A stretch of 12,833 nt of DNA from Lachnospiraceae bacterium UBA7182 (lineage in GTDB: Bacteria; Bacillota; Clostridia; Lachnospirales; Lachnospiraceae), in the NCBI GenBank assembly GCA_002491115.1, contig DKVI01000034.1, positions 1 through 12,833 on the forward strand, read 5' to 3'. The notes beneath the pieces are model-generated. The model made no database searches. It worked only from the letters and a program-made list of their open reading frames with translations, and was not told the origin of the DNA. Of this stretch, positions 5,565 through 12,185 are shown piece by piece. Position numbers and translations under genes: made by a program. The stretch's first letter is position 1; the number at the start of each line of letters is the position of its first letter.

Positions 5565-7223
5565 CTATTTTAACTTAAACGAACTTTTAAGCGACACAAT
5601 CCTGTTAAATACCAGCGCATCTTCTTTTGAGTCCTTTGCGTCTACACAAAAGAAGCCGTTTCTCACAAACTGGAAGCTTTCATAGGCCTTCGCTCCTTTA
5701 AGTCCCGGTTCCAGCTTCGCATGTGCGATCTTTAAAGAATCAGGATTAATGTTCATACTGCCGTCTTCATTATAAACGCCCTTTTCTTCGTCGATCAGAT
5801 TCTCATATAACCGCACTTCGGCATCTATGGCCTGCGCCGCCGGCACCCAGTGGATGGTTCCCTTTACTTTTCTGCCTGCAAAGCCGCTTCCCGCCTTTGT
5901 CTCCGGATCGTAGGTACAGTGCACTTCCGTCACTTTTCCTGAATCGTCTTTTACAAAGCTTTCGCATTTTACAAAATAAGCATGCATCAGGCGCACCTCA
6001 TTGCCGGGAAACAGACGAAAATATTTTTTCGGCGGGTTCTCCATAAAGTCTTCCCGCTCGATATACAGTTCCCTCCCAAAAGGAATCTTCCTGCTCCCCA
6101 ACGCTTCATTTTCCAGGTTGTTGGCCGCGTCCAGATACTCCGTTTTATCTTCCGGATAGTTGTCGATCACCAGTTTGATCGGGTCTAACACCGCCATCAT
6201 ACGGGATCTTTTCATCTTCAGATCTTCCCGGATGCAGTATTCCAGCATGGCATAATCCACGGAGCTCTGGCTTTTGGACACGCCGCACAGTTCCACAAAC
6301 ATCTGAATGGACTCCGGGGTAAACCCTCTCCGACGAAGCGCCGAGATGGACACCAGACGCGGATCATCCCAGCCGTCCACGATACCGTCTTCCACCAGCT
6401 TTTTAATATATCGTTTGCCCGTCACCACATTGGTCAGATACAGTTTGGCAAACTCGATCTGGCGGGGCGGATTCGGGTAGGCAAGTTCTCTTACAACCCA
6501 GTCATAAAGCGGACGGTGATCTTCAAATTCCAGCGTGCAGATCGAATGGGTGATCCCTTCTATGGCGTCCTCGATGGGATGGGCAAAGTCATACATAGGA
6601 TAGATGCACCACGCATCCCCGGTATTGTGATGACTCATATGGGCTACCCGGTAAATGACCGGATCGCGCATATTCATATTGGGAGAAGCCATGTCGATCT
6701 TCGCGCGGAGTACTTTCTCCCCATCTTTGTAGACGCCGTTTTTCATATTTTCAAATAATTCCAGGTTTTCTTCCACGCTTCTGTCCCTGTAGGGGCTGTT
6801 CTTTCCCGGCTCTGTCAGCGTCCCCCGGTACTCGCGGATCTGCGCCGCCGTCAGGTCGCAGACATAGGCCTTTCCTTTTTTGATCAGCGTCACAGCCGCC
6901 TCATACATCTGCCGGAAATAGTCGGAGGCGAAAAACAGCCTGTCCTCCCAGTCCGCGCCCAGCCACTGGATATCTTTTTTGATCGCATCCACAAATTCTG
7001 TCTTTTCCTTGGTGGGATTTGTATCGTCAAAACGCATATTGAACTTGCCGCCGTATTTTTTCGCAAGCCCGTAGTTTAAAAGGATCGACTTGGCGTGCCC
7101 GATGTGCAGATAACCGTTGGGCTCCGGAGGAAAACGGGTATGCACTGTATCATATACGCCTTCTGCCAGATCCTTGTCAATCTCTGTCTCAATAAAATTT
7201 TTGGAAATAACCTCATTCTCCAT
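5565..7223 (-). CDS. glnS: Glutaminyl-tRNA synthetase
   Basis: A class Ib synthetase of 552 residues that charges tRNA-Gln with glutamine in the cytoplasm; Escherichia coli GlnRS has 554. Visible are the HIGH signature in FPPEPNGYLHIGHAKS (H40-H43), MRFDDTNP, the DWEDRLFFASDY block, YPMYDFAHPIEDAIEGITHS, the LEFEDHRPLYDW block, and GWDDPRLVSISALRRRGFTPE. The KMSKS equivalent is VVTGKRYIK. The C-terminal anticodon-binding beta barrels follow. I start at ATG 7223, with AGGAGG 7 nt upstream; extending 16 codons would place the start inside a terminator hairpin. Many Bacillota lack GlnRS and make Gln-tRNA by amidation (GatCAB), so its presence is informative. No T-box is seen. The gene is preceded by tRNA-Thr and a terminator on the same strand. 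Confidence 0.97.
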   Translation of the reverse strand: MENEVISKNFIETEIDKDLAEGVYDTVHTRFPPEPNGYLHIGHAKSILLNYGLAKKYGGKFNMRFDDTNPTKEKTEFVDAIKKDIQWLGADWEDRLFFASDYFRQMYEAAVTLIKKGKAYVCDLTAAQIREYRGTLTEPGKNSPYRDRSVEENLELFENMKNGVYKDGEKVLRAKIDMASPNMNMRDPVIYRVAHMSHHNTGDAWCIYPMYDFAHPIEDAIEGITHSICTLEFEDHRPLYDWVVRELAYPNPPRQIEFAKLYLTNVVTGKRYIKKLVEDGIVDGWDDPRLVSISALRRRGFTPESIQMFVELCGVSKSQSSVDYAMLEYCIREDLKMKRSRMMAVLDPIKLVIDNYPEDKTEYLDAANNLENEALGSRKIPFGRELYIEREDFMENPPKKYFRLFPGNEVRLMHAYFVKCESFVKDDSGKVTEVHCTYDPETKAGSGFAGRKVKGTIHWVPAAQAIDAEVRLYENLIDEEKGVYNEDGSMNINPDSLKIAHAKLEPGLKGAKAYESFQFVRNGFFCVDAKDSKEDALVFNRIVSLKSSFKLK

Positions 7224-7252
7224 AACAGGGTCCTCCTCGTACAGATAATTTG

Positions 7253-7283
7253 AAAAAAGCGGAAATTCCACAGGAATCTCCGC
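7253..7283 (-). terminator. Intrinsic terminator or attenuator between tRNA-Thr and glnS
   Basis: On the minus strand GCGGAGATTCC and GGAATTTCCGC form an 11-bp stem (one G-U pair) with a 3-nt loop, followed by TTTTTT. It starts 7 nt after the tRNA 3' end and ends 29 nt before the glnS ATG. It would end the sigH-tRNA transcript; because no promoter is visible behind it, it may also act as an attenuator for glnS. Confidence 0.85.
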
Positions 7284-7290
7284 CTTTAAA

Positions 7291-7363
7291 AGCTGCTGAC
7301 GGGAATCGGACCCGTGACCTCCGCACTACCAATGCGACGCTCTACCGACTGAGCCACAGCAGC
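7291..7363 (-). tRNA. tRNA-Thr (anticodon GGU)
   Basis: A complete 73-nt cloverleaf: acceptor GCTGCTG with CAGCAGC and discriminator T, D arm GCTC-AGTCGGTA-GAGC, anticodon stem TCGCA/TGCGG (apart from the closing A-T all Watson-Crick or wobble) and loop TTGGTAG, so anticodon GGT at 7330-7328, and T arm ACGGG-TCCGATT-CCCGT. It reads ACC and ACU codons. The CCA end is not encoded (TTT follows). It starts 37 bp after the sigH stop codon. Confidence 0.96.
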
Positions 7364-7394
7364 TTATCCTGTCGCTTTCACCCGCGACTTGATT

Positions 7395-7423
7395 ATAATA
7401 TCACAACCGCTTTTTTGTGTCAA
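7395..7423 (-). promoter_or_regulatory. Promoter of tRNA-Thr, inside the sigH 3' end
   Basis: -35 TTGACA (7423-7418) and -10 TATTAT (7400-7395), spacer 17 bp. The -35 box lies in the last codons of sigH. Start near 7388 leaves about 25 nt of 5' leader to be removed by RNase P. Confidence 0.7.
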
Positions 7424-7997
7424 TATCTTTTTGGACTTTATCCAACTTTTTTTTCAATCTCTGGATCGAATTATCGACAGCCTTCTCATTTTTCCCGATC
7501 ACCGCCGCGATCTGGCTGTAACTTCTTCCTTCCAGGTACAGTTCCAATACCAGTTTCTCCATACCGCTTAACTTTCTGTGTATCTGGTCGTATCGGCTTT
7601 CTAAATTCTCCTGGTCAATCAGAAGTTCTTCCGGATTCGTTTCCAGCGAAAGATACGGCTCTTCGTCCAGCGGCACATAGGCATTTAAAGGCTCATGCTT
7701 TTTGCGCTTGGAGGCCTGCACCGCCGTATACATCTGCCGCATCACACACAGTTCGGCGAAGGTATAGAACCCTCCGTCCTCAGGACGGTAACTGCGGACA
7801 GCCTTAAAAAGCCCGATCATCCCTTCCTGGATCAGATCGTCGTTTTCTCCGCCGATCAGATACATGGTGCGGGCCTGTTTTTTCACCAGCGGCTTATATT
7901 TATCCAGCAGATATTCCATAATATCTGTCTCTCCTGCCCGAAGTCTCCCAATCAGTTCTTTATCGGACAGATCTTTATATCTCGCTTTTAAATCCAT
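7401..7997 (-). CDS. sigH: RNA polymerase sigma-H factor (sigma-70 family)
   Basis: 198 residues; Bacillus subtilis SigH has 218. Region 1.2/2.1 is LSDKELIGRLRAGETDIMEYL and LDKYKPLVKKQA. Region 2.2-2.4 holds GGENDDLIQEGMIGLFKAVR (about 50-68) and FYTFAELCVMRQMYTAVQ, the core-binding and -10 recognising helices. The SigH hallmark KRKKHEPLNAYVPLDEE follows. Region 4.2 is the HTH from about 146, MEKLVLELYLEGRSYSQIAA to SIQRLKKKL. In Bacillus and clostridia this factor drives transition-state and early sporulation genes. The linker between regions 2 and 4 is shorter than in B. subtilis. Its ATG directly follows the rlmB stop (TGA-ATG, no gap); the only Shine-Dalgarno (AGAGG) is weak and inside rlmB, so translation probably depends on coupling. 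Confidence 0.95.
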   Translation of the reverse strand: MDLKARYKDLSDKELIGRLRAGETDIMEYLLDKYKPLVKKQARTMYLIGGENDDLIQEGMIGLFKAVRSYRPEDGGFYTFAELCVMRQMYTAVQASKRKKHEPLNAYVPLDEEPYLSLETNPEELLIDQENLESRYDQIHRKLSGMEKLVLELYLEGRSYSQIAAVIGKNEKAVDNSIQRLKKKLDKVQKDIDTKKRL

Positions 7998-8738
7998 TCA
8001 GCCCATCCTCTGCCGTACGATCTCATAAGCCAGCACGCCCGCGGCTACGGACGCGTTTAAGGAGTCAATCTCTCCTTTCACAGGAATGGCCGCGGTAAAA
8101 TCACATTTTTCTTTCACCAGCCGGCTGACGCCTTCACCCTCATTCCCGATCACAAGCCCTATGGGGCCTTTTAAGTCCAGACTGTACATCACGGTACCGT
8201 CCATATCCGCGCAGACAAACCACAGCCCTTTTTCCTTCAAAGCCTCTATAGTTGCCCCCAGATTCGTCACTTTTGCCACCGGTGTATAGTTTAAAGCACC
8301 TGCCGAAGCTTTTGCCACCGTGGCGGTCAGCCCCGCCGCCCTGCGTTTGGGAATGATCACCCCATGGGCGCCCGCCAGATTCGCCGTCCGGATAATGGCT
8401 CCCAGATTATGAGGGTCTTCAATGTTATCCAGAAGAATGAGAAAAGGCGGCTCTCCTTTTTCCTCGGCCAGTTTTAAGATATCTTCTACTTCAGCATATT
8501 CGTAGGCGGCAGCCAACGCGATCACGCCCTGATGTTTTCCGGTTTTTGACATCTGATCCAGGCGCTCTTTTTTCACAAAGTCTGTCAGCACATTGCCTTT
8601 CCTGGCCTCCCGAAGAATACTGTTCACCGGCCCGTCCTGACAGCCTTTTAAAACATACAGCCTGTCTATGGTCTTCCCGGAACGGAAGGCTTCCATGACC
8701 GCGTTTCGACCTTCTATTGTCATCTCCTCATATCTCAC
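7998..8738 (-). CDS. rlmB: 23S rRNA (guanosine-2'-O)-methyltransferase, RlmB/TrmH family
   Basis: 246 residues, a SPOUT methyltransferase that moves a methyl group from S-adenosylmethionine to a 2'-OH of 23S rRNA (G2251 in E. coli). The N-terminal substrate-binding domain (about 6-75: IEGRNAVMEAF, then GKHQGVIAL) precedes the knotted domain with motif 1 DNIEDPHNLGAIIRTA (N111, R117), motif 2 VIGNEGEGVS (about 196-205) and motif 3 IPVKGEIDSLNASVAAGVL (about 219-237). The start codon is GTG (8738-8736), overlapping the mrnC stop as GTGA, with AGGAGG 6 nt upstream; this supports GTG over the next ATG at 8723. It could be a paralogue with another rRNA target, but the mrnC-rlmB-sigH context fits RlmB. 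Confidence 0.95.
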   Translation of the reverse strand: MRYEEMTIEGRNAVMEAFRSGKTIDRLYVLKGCQDGPVNSILREARKGNVLTDFVKKERLDQMSKTGKHQGVIALAAAYEYAEVEDILKLAEEKGEPPFLILLDNIEDPHNLGAIIRTANLAGAHGVIIPKRRAAGLTATVAKASAGALNYTPVAKVTNLGATIEALKEKGLWFVCADMDGTVMYSLDLKGPIGLVIGNEGEGVSRLVKEKCDFTAAIPVKGEIDSLNASVAAGVLAYEIVRQRMG

Positions 8739-9166
8739 GGCGTTCCTCCTGTCTTATCCATTCCCAGCTTAATCAGATCAATCATACGGTCTGTCTGTCC
8801 CGTCAGGTACAGATATCCCATCAGCGCTTCGAATCCTGTGGCATGCCGGTACTCATGCACCGTGGCATGTTTGGCCATGGTGGAAGTTCTGGCGTTGCGG
8901 CCCCGTTTAAACACCTGTGTCTCTTCTTCCGTCAGCTCGTCCCGGACCGCAAGAATCAGTTCCGCCTGGGCGGAAGCTTTCACATACCTGCTGGCTTTTT
9001 TATGAAGCGCCTCCGCCTGCCGGTTCCCCTGTCCCACCAGGATTGTGCGGATCATCAGTTCATAAATACCGTCTCCTATATACGCCAGCGTCAGCGGTGA
9101 ATAGGTCTTTATATCCACATCGGGAAGGGCAAATACTTCTTTTAAATAGTTTATGCTCTCTTCCAT
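8735..9166 (-). CDS. mrnC: Mini-ribonuclease III
   Basis: 143 residues, a stand-alone RNase III catalytic domain without the double-stranded RNA-binding domain; in Bacillus it trims the ends of the 23S rRNA precursor as a dimer. The signature is LTLAYIGDGIYELMIR (catalytic Asp about 32) and the second acidic site in HEYRHATGFEALMGYLYLTG (Glu about 113), plus the LHKKASRYVKASAQAE and FKRGRNART blocks. It overlaps the end of cysS by 16 nt; AAGGAG lies only 4 nt before the ATG, so coupling to cysS translation is likely. Its partner in 23S maturation, rlmB, follows with a 4-nt overlap. Confidence 0.96.
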   Translation of the reverse strand: MEESINYLKEVFALPDVDIKTYSPLTLAYIGDGIYELMIRTILVGQGNRQAEALHKKASRYVKASAQAELILAVRDELTEEETQVFKRGRNARTSTMAKHATVHEYRHATGFEALMGYLYLTGQTDRMIDLIKLGMDKTGGTP

Positions 9167-10560
9167 TTTACTCCTTCGCGGGTGTCCTCAAGGACAATGC
9201 CTTTTTCAAGCAGAAGGCCGCGGATCTCGTCCGCCCTCGCAAAATTCTTTTCTTTGCGGGCAGACTGACGTTCCTTGATCAGCGCTTCAATATCCGAATC
9301 TAAAAGTTCCTCTTTCTTTTCTGTGATAATGCCCAGAATATCACACAGTTCCTTAATTTTTTCCCCAAGAGCATCCGCGAAAGCCCTGCTGCTGCCCTCT
9401 CTTACGTTGGTATTGGCGTATTTTACAAGGTCAAACACGGCCGTGATGGCATCCGCCGTATTAAAATCGTCATCCATGGACGCATCAAAAGCTTCTTCAA
9501 AGTGCTCTGCCTCTTTTATTTTCCCGGATTCTTCTTCTGTCAGGGATTCGGTTTTGGCATGCTCTGATATGAATTTCAGATTATCCACTGCCGTCAGAAT
9601 ACGCTCCAGGGCATTTTGGGAAGCTTCCATCAACTCCGCGCTGAAGTTAAGCGGACTGCGGTAATGGGCGTTCAGCATAAAGAAACGAAGCACCTGCAAG
9701 TCGTATTTTTCGCTGATCTCCCTGACCGTAAAAAAATTCCCCAGGGATTTGGACATCTTCTTATTATCAATGTTTAAAAAGGCGTTATGCATCCAGTAGC
9801 GGGCAAACTCTTTGCCGCTGCAGGCCTCGCTCTGGGCGATCTCGTTTTCATGATGCGGAAATACCAGATCTTCCCCGCCTCCGTGGATGTCGATCTGCTC
9901 TCCTAAATACTTGCAGGACATGACGGAGCATTCAATATGCCAGCCCGGACGTCCGTCTCCCCAGGGCGAAGTCCAGTACGGCTCTCCTTCTTTCTTCGGT
10001 TTCCACAGGACAAAATCCAGCGGGTCTTCTTTTTCGTCTTCCCCGGACACCAGAAGGGCGCGGTTTCCCGCCTGCAAATCGTCCAGGTTTTTGTGGGACA
10101 GTTTTCCGTACTCCTTAAACTTTCGGGTGCGGTAATATACGGTTCCATTGACCGCATAGGCATACCCTTTCTCGATCAGCGTGCCGATCATATCCAGCAT
10201 GCCGTCAATCTCCTGAGTGGCAAGGGGATGGACAGTCGCGGGTTTGATATTCATCCCTTCCATATCCTTTTTGCACTCGTCGATATAACGTCTGGAGATT
10301 TCCTCCGACGGCACGTCTTCTTCAATGGCTTTTTTGATGATCTTATCATCCACATCCGTGAAATTGGACACGAAATTAACCTCATATCCTTTGTGTTCCA
10401 TATACCGGCGTACCGTGTCAAATACGATCATCGGCCTGGCGTTACCGATATGGATAAAGTTATAGACGGTCGGCCCGCAGACATACATACGGACCTTTCC
10501 TTCCTCCAGCGGAATAAAATCCTCTTTTTTCTTATGCAGTGTATTATAAATACGAATCAT
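9151..10560 (-). CDS. cysS: Cysteinyl-tRNA synthetase
   Basis: 469 residues, a class I synthetase charging tRNA-Cys. The zinc-binding ligands that select cysteine are in place: C28 in MYVCGPTVYN, C211 in WHIECSVMS, H236 and E240 in FPHHENEIAQS. The HIGH motif is HIGN (37-40), the second signature KMSKS (268-272), with SNFTDVDDKIIKKA and IDIHGGGEDL between. The C-terminal DALR-type helical region (about 310-400) and the tail KNFARADEIRGLL match full-length family members (E. coli 461). Its ATG overlaps the cysE stop (ATGA), and AAGGAG lies 11 nt upstream. Co-transcription with cysE joins cysteine supply with its use in translation. Confidence 0.98.
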   Translation of the reverse strand: MIRIYNTLHKKKEDFIPLEEGKVRMYVCGPTVYNFIHIGNARPMIVFDTVRRYMEHKGYEVNFVSNFTDVDDKIIKKAIEEDVPSEEISRRYIDECKKDMEGMNIKPATVHPLATQEIDGMLDMIGTLIEKGYAYAVNGTVYYRTRKFKEYGKLSHKNLDDLQAGNRALLVSGEDEKEDPLDFVLWKPKKEGEPYWTSPWGDGRPGWHIECSVMSCKYLGEQIDIHGGGEDLVFPHHENEIAQSEACSGKEFARYWMHNAFLNIDNKKMSKSLGNFFTVREISEKYDLQVLRFFMLNAHYRSPLNFSAELMEASQNALERILTAVDNLKFISEHAKTESLTEEESGKIKEAEHFEEAFDASMDDDFNTADAITAVFDLVKYANTNVREGSSRAFADALGEKIKELCDILGIITEKKEELLDSDIEALIKERQSARKEKNFARADEIRGLLLEKGIVLEDTREGVKWKRA

Positions 10561-11222
10561 TTTCCGGCATCTCCTTCTACTTTTTTTCTCAGTATGGCAA
10601 GCTCTGTTCTGAGCTTTTTGTTTTCTTCCCTGAGTTCTGATATGGCATCTAATACCGGGTCCGGCAGATTGACATGATCCAGATCGTTCCTGGGAATCCT
10701 GATATTATCTTTTTTTACGATTCTTCCCGGCACGCCTACCACAGTACAGTTGGGCGGCACAGGACCCAATACCACGCTTCCGGCCCCTATCTTGGAATTT
10801 TCACCTATGGTGAAGGAACCTAATATCTTGGCTCCGGCACTTACCATCACGTTATCTTCCAGAGTCGGATGCCGCTTCCCGTGCTCCTTTCCGGTTCCGC
10901 CCAGCGTCACGCCCTGATACAACGTCACATTGTCGCCCAGAATCGCGGTCTCTCCGATGACCACGCCGGTTCCATGGTCGATAAAAAGCCCTTTTCCGAT
11001 GGTCGCACCCGGATGAATCTCGATTCCTGTTTTTCGCGCCGTTTTCTGTGAAAGCCACCTGGCCCAGAAATAATGCCCTTTTACATACAGTTTGTGCGCA
11101 ATTCTGTATTTTAAGATTGCATGAAATGTGGGGTAAAGAAACACTTCCATATTTGACTTGATCGCAGGGTCCCTCTCCCTGATCACCGCGATCTCTTCTT
11201 TAATATAATCGATAAATCCCAT
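10557..11222 (-). CDS. cysE: Serine O-acetyltransferase
   Basis: 221 residues; it acetylates serine from acetyl-CoA, the committed step to cysteine. A helical N-terminal domain (MGFIDYIKEEIAVIRERDPA, YPTFHAILKYRIAHKLY) precedes a left-handed beta helix of hexapeptide repeats (IHPGATIGKGLFIDHGTGVV, IGETAILGDNVTLYQGVTLG, then GKRHPTLEDNVMVSAGAKIL). The catalytic His lies in FIDHGTGVVIGE and GKRHPTL is the conserved active-site loop. The end (about 195-221, SELREENKKLRTELAILRKK) is a predicted coiled coil. The reading frame is open for 43 more codons, but the start is ATG 11222 with GGAGGG about 4 nt upstream. It has its own promoter and a structured leader. The short N-terminal domain is the EpsC-like type seen in Gram-positives. 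Confidence 0.95.
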   Translation of the reverse strand: MGFIDYIKEEIAVIRERDPAIKSNMEVFLYPTFHAILKYRIAHKLYVKGHYFWARWLSQKTARKTGIEIHPGATIGKGLFIDHGTGVVIGETAILGDNVTLYQGVTLGGTGKEHGKRHPTLEDNVMVSAGAKILGSFTIGENSKIGAGSVVLGPVPPNCTVVGVPGRIVKKDNIRIPRNDLDHVNLPDPVLDAISELREENKKLRTELAILRKKVEGDAGK

Positions 11223-11238
11223 GACTCCCTCCCTGTCC

Positions 11239-11307
11239 CTATATAACAAAACCCCCGTCTTCATAGGATATGAAGACGAAGGCATCCTTAACGTTCGTTT
11301 CCTGCAT
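11239..11307 (-). CDS. 22-residue upstream ORF in the cysE leader (speculative)
   Basis: ATG (11307-11305) starts about 10 nt after the predicted transcription start and ends at TAG (11241-11239), 16 nt before the cysE ATG. The peptide begins MQETNVKDAF and ends EDGGFVI; it has one Ser codon and no Cys codon. The initiation region has only a weak ACAGG. The ORF spans the whole leader hairpin, so ribosomes reading it would melt it. It may be a control ORF or chance. Confidence 0.25.
   Translation of the reverse strand: MQETNVKDAFVFISYEDGGFVI
11256..11278 (-). promoter_or_regulatory. Leader hairpin upstream of cysE
   Basis: On the minus strand CGTCTTCATA and TATGAAGACG pair perfectly over 10 bp with a 3-nt loop. 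GGGGGTTTTGTT follows, so the T run is set 4-5 nt away from the stem, unlike a standard terminator. It may be an attenuator, an RNA-stabilising stem, or a protein site. No T-box or S-box sequence features are visible. Confidence 0.5.
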
Positions 11308-11322
11308 TGCCTGTTCTTGTAT

Positions 11323-11351
11323 AGAATATGAAATTTGATGAGATTTGTCAA
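11323..11351 (-). promoter_or_regulatory. Promoter of the cysE-cysS-mrnC-rlmB-sigH unit
   Basis: -35 TTGACA (11351-11346) and -10 TATTCT (11328-11323), spacer 17 bp, starting 3 bp after the stop codon of the acetyltransferase gene. Start near 11316 gives a leader of about 94 nt. Confidence 0.7.
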
Positions 11352-11354
11352 GCG

Positions 11355-12185
11355 TCAAACAAATTCCGACAGGCAGATTCCAAGGCTTTCAAAAAGCATG
11401 GATGCCAGTTCCCCGATACTGAGTTCCAGATCCACTCTCTCTGGCATGCCGGTAAGCTTTTGGGCCCTGCTGCCCTCCGGGGATACCTGCCAGGCGTAAT
11501 AACCGTTATTTTTTTCAATGACAGGGTCCTTCACATAGAGGCAAAGCGTCTGCTCCTTATGACTGTGTGACAGACTCAGCATACGGCATACATCCGTGAC
11601 GCGGGCCATGTATGACGGAACCGGCTCTGAAGATGCCTCCCCTGCCTCCGCCTGCCGTTCTGCCTCCAGGTTCTCCATATAACGGTCGTCCCTTTTACAG
11701 AACATCTGACACCGGGCTGCCAGATATCGATTCTGCGCTTCTGCATCCATCTTTTCTATCCGCCGGGGCAGTTTCGTATGGGAGCAGATCCGGACAAAAT
11801 CATAGGGCGCATAGATCTTTTCGCTGGCCGGCATGAGAAATACAAAGGGAATTCCCAGAGACGCCGTATCATGCAGCGCCTTTTTAAGCAGTGTTTCCAT
11901 ACAGCCTTTATGCCGGTATGCCTTCCTGGTGGCAACCGCCACGATATATCTGCTTTGCACCTCATACCCGTTGACAATCATTTTGTAGGGGTTTAAATGA
12001 AGCATGGAGACAATGGTATCTTTATCTTTAAGAACCAGGATCTCATTGTCCCGGGTCTTATATTCATAATAAAAATCCACAAACCTTTGAGAGTCTTCCG
12101 GAAATACTTCCTCATATAAAGGCCGTGAAAATCCCTTCTCTTCCAAAGCAAGGTAATAAGGTGTTTTCGTTATTTCTTCTGACAT
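11355..12185 (-). CDS. GNAT family N-acetyltransferase, Eis-like
   Basis: 276 residues. The N-terminal GNAT fold carries the acetyl-CoA loop RKAYRHKGCMETLLKKAL (about 87-104; R/Q-x-x-G-x-G/A form R91-H-K-G94-C-M), after strands VLKDKDTIVSML and VQSRYIVAVAT. LGIPFVFLMPASEKIYAPYDF is a hallmark of the Eis-like group, where a second, degenerate GNAT and an SCP2-like C-terminal domain follow; the C-terminal half here (YMARVTDVCRML to ELSIGELASMLF) fits the SCP2-like part but is short. Substrate is unknown; Eis proteins acetylate amines of aminoglycosides or proteins. ATG 12185 is chosen because AAGGAG is 8 nt upstream and overlaps the in-frame GTG at 12194. It overlaps ispF by 16 nt, so it is probably coupled to ispF. 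Confidence 0.85.
   Translation of the reverse strand: MSEEITKTPYYLALEEKGFSRPLYEEVFPEDSQRFVDFYYEYKTRDNEILVLKDKDTIVSMLHLNPYKMIVNGYEVQSRYIVAVATRKAYRHKGCMETLLKKALHDTASLGIPFVFLMPASEKIYAPYDFVRICSHTKLPRRIEKMDAEAQNRYLAARCQMFCKRDDRYMENLEAERQAEAGEASSEPVPSYMARVTDVCRMLSLSHSHKEQTLCLYVKDPVIEKNNGYYAWQVSPEGSRAQKLTGMPERVDLELSIGELASMLFESLGICLSEFV

Noticed and set aside
7250..7807. Plus-strand open frame of 185 codons
   Set aside because: It crosses a tRNA, a terminator and the sigH antisense strand, with composition of a shadow frame.
9937..10677. Plus-strand open frame of 246 codons
   Set aside because: It lies antisense to cysS and cysE, which have all catalytic motifs; no Shine-Dalgarno sequence and no family resemblance.
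11223..11351. 43-codon N-terminal extension of cysE
   Set aside because: It covers the predicted promoter and leader; the family N-terminus and a strong Shine-Dalgarno sequence fit ATG 11222.
11223..11354. T-box or S-box riboswitch upstream of cysE
   Set aside because: The conserved T-box sequence and S-box core could not be found; only a simple hairpin is present.
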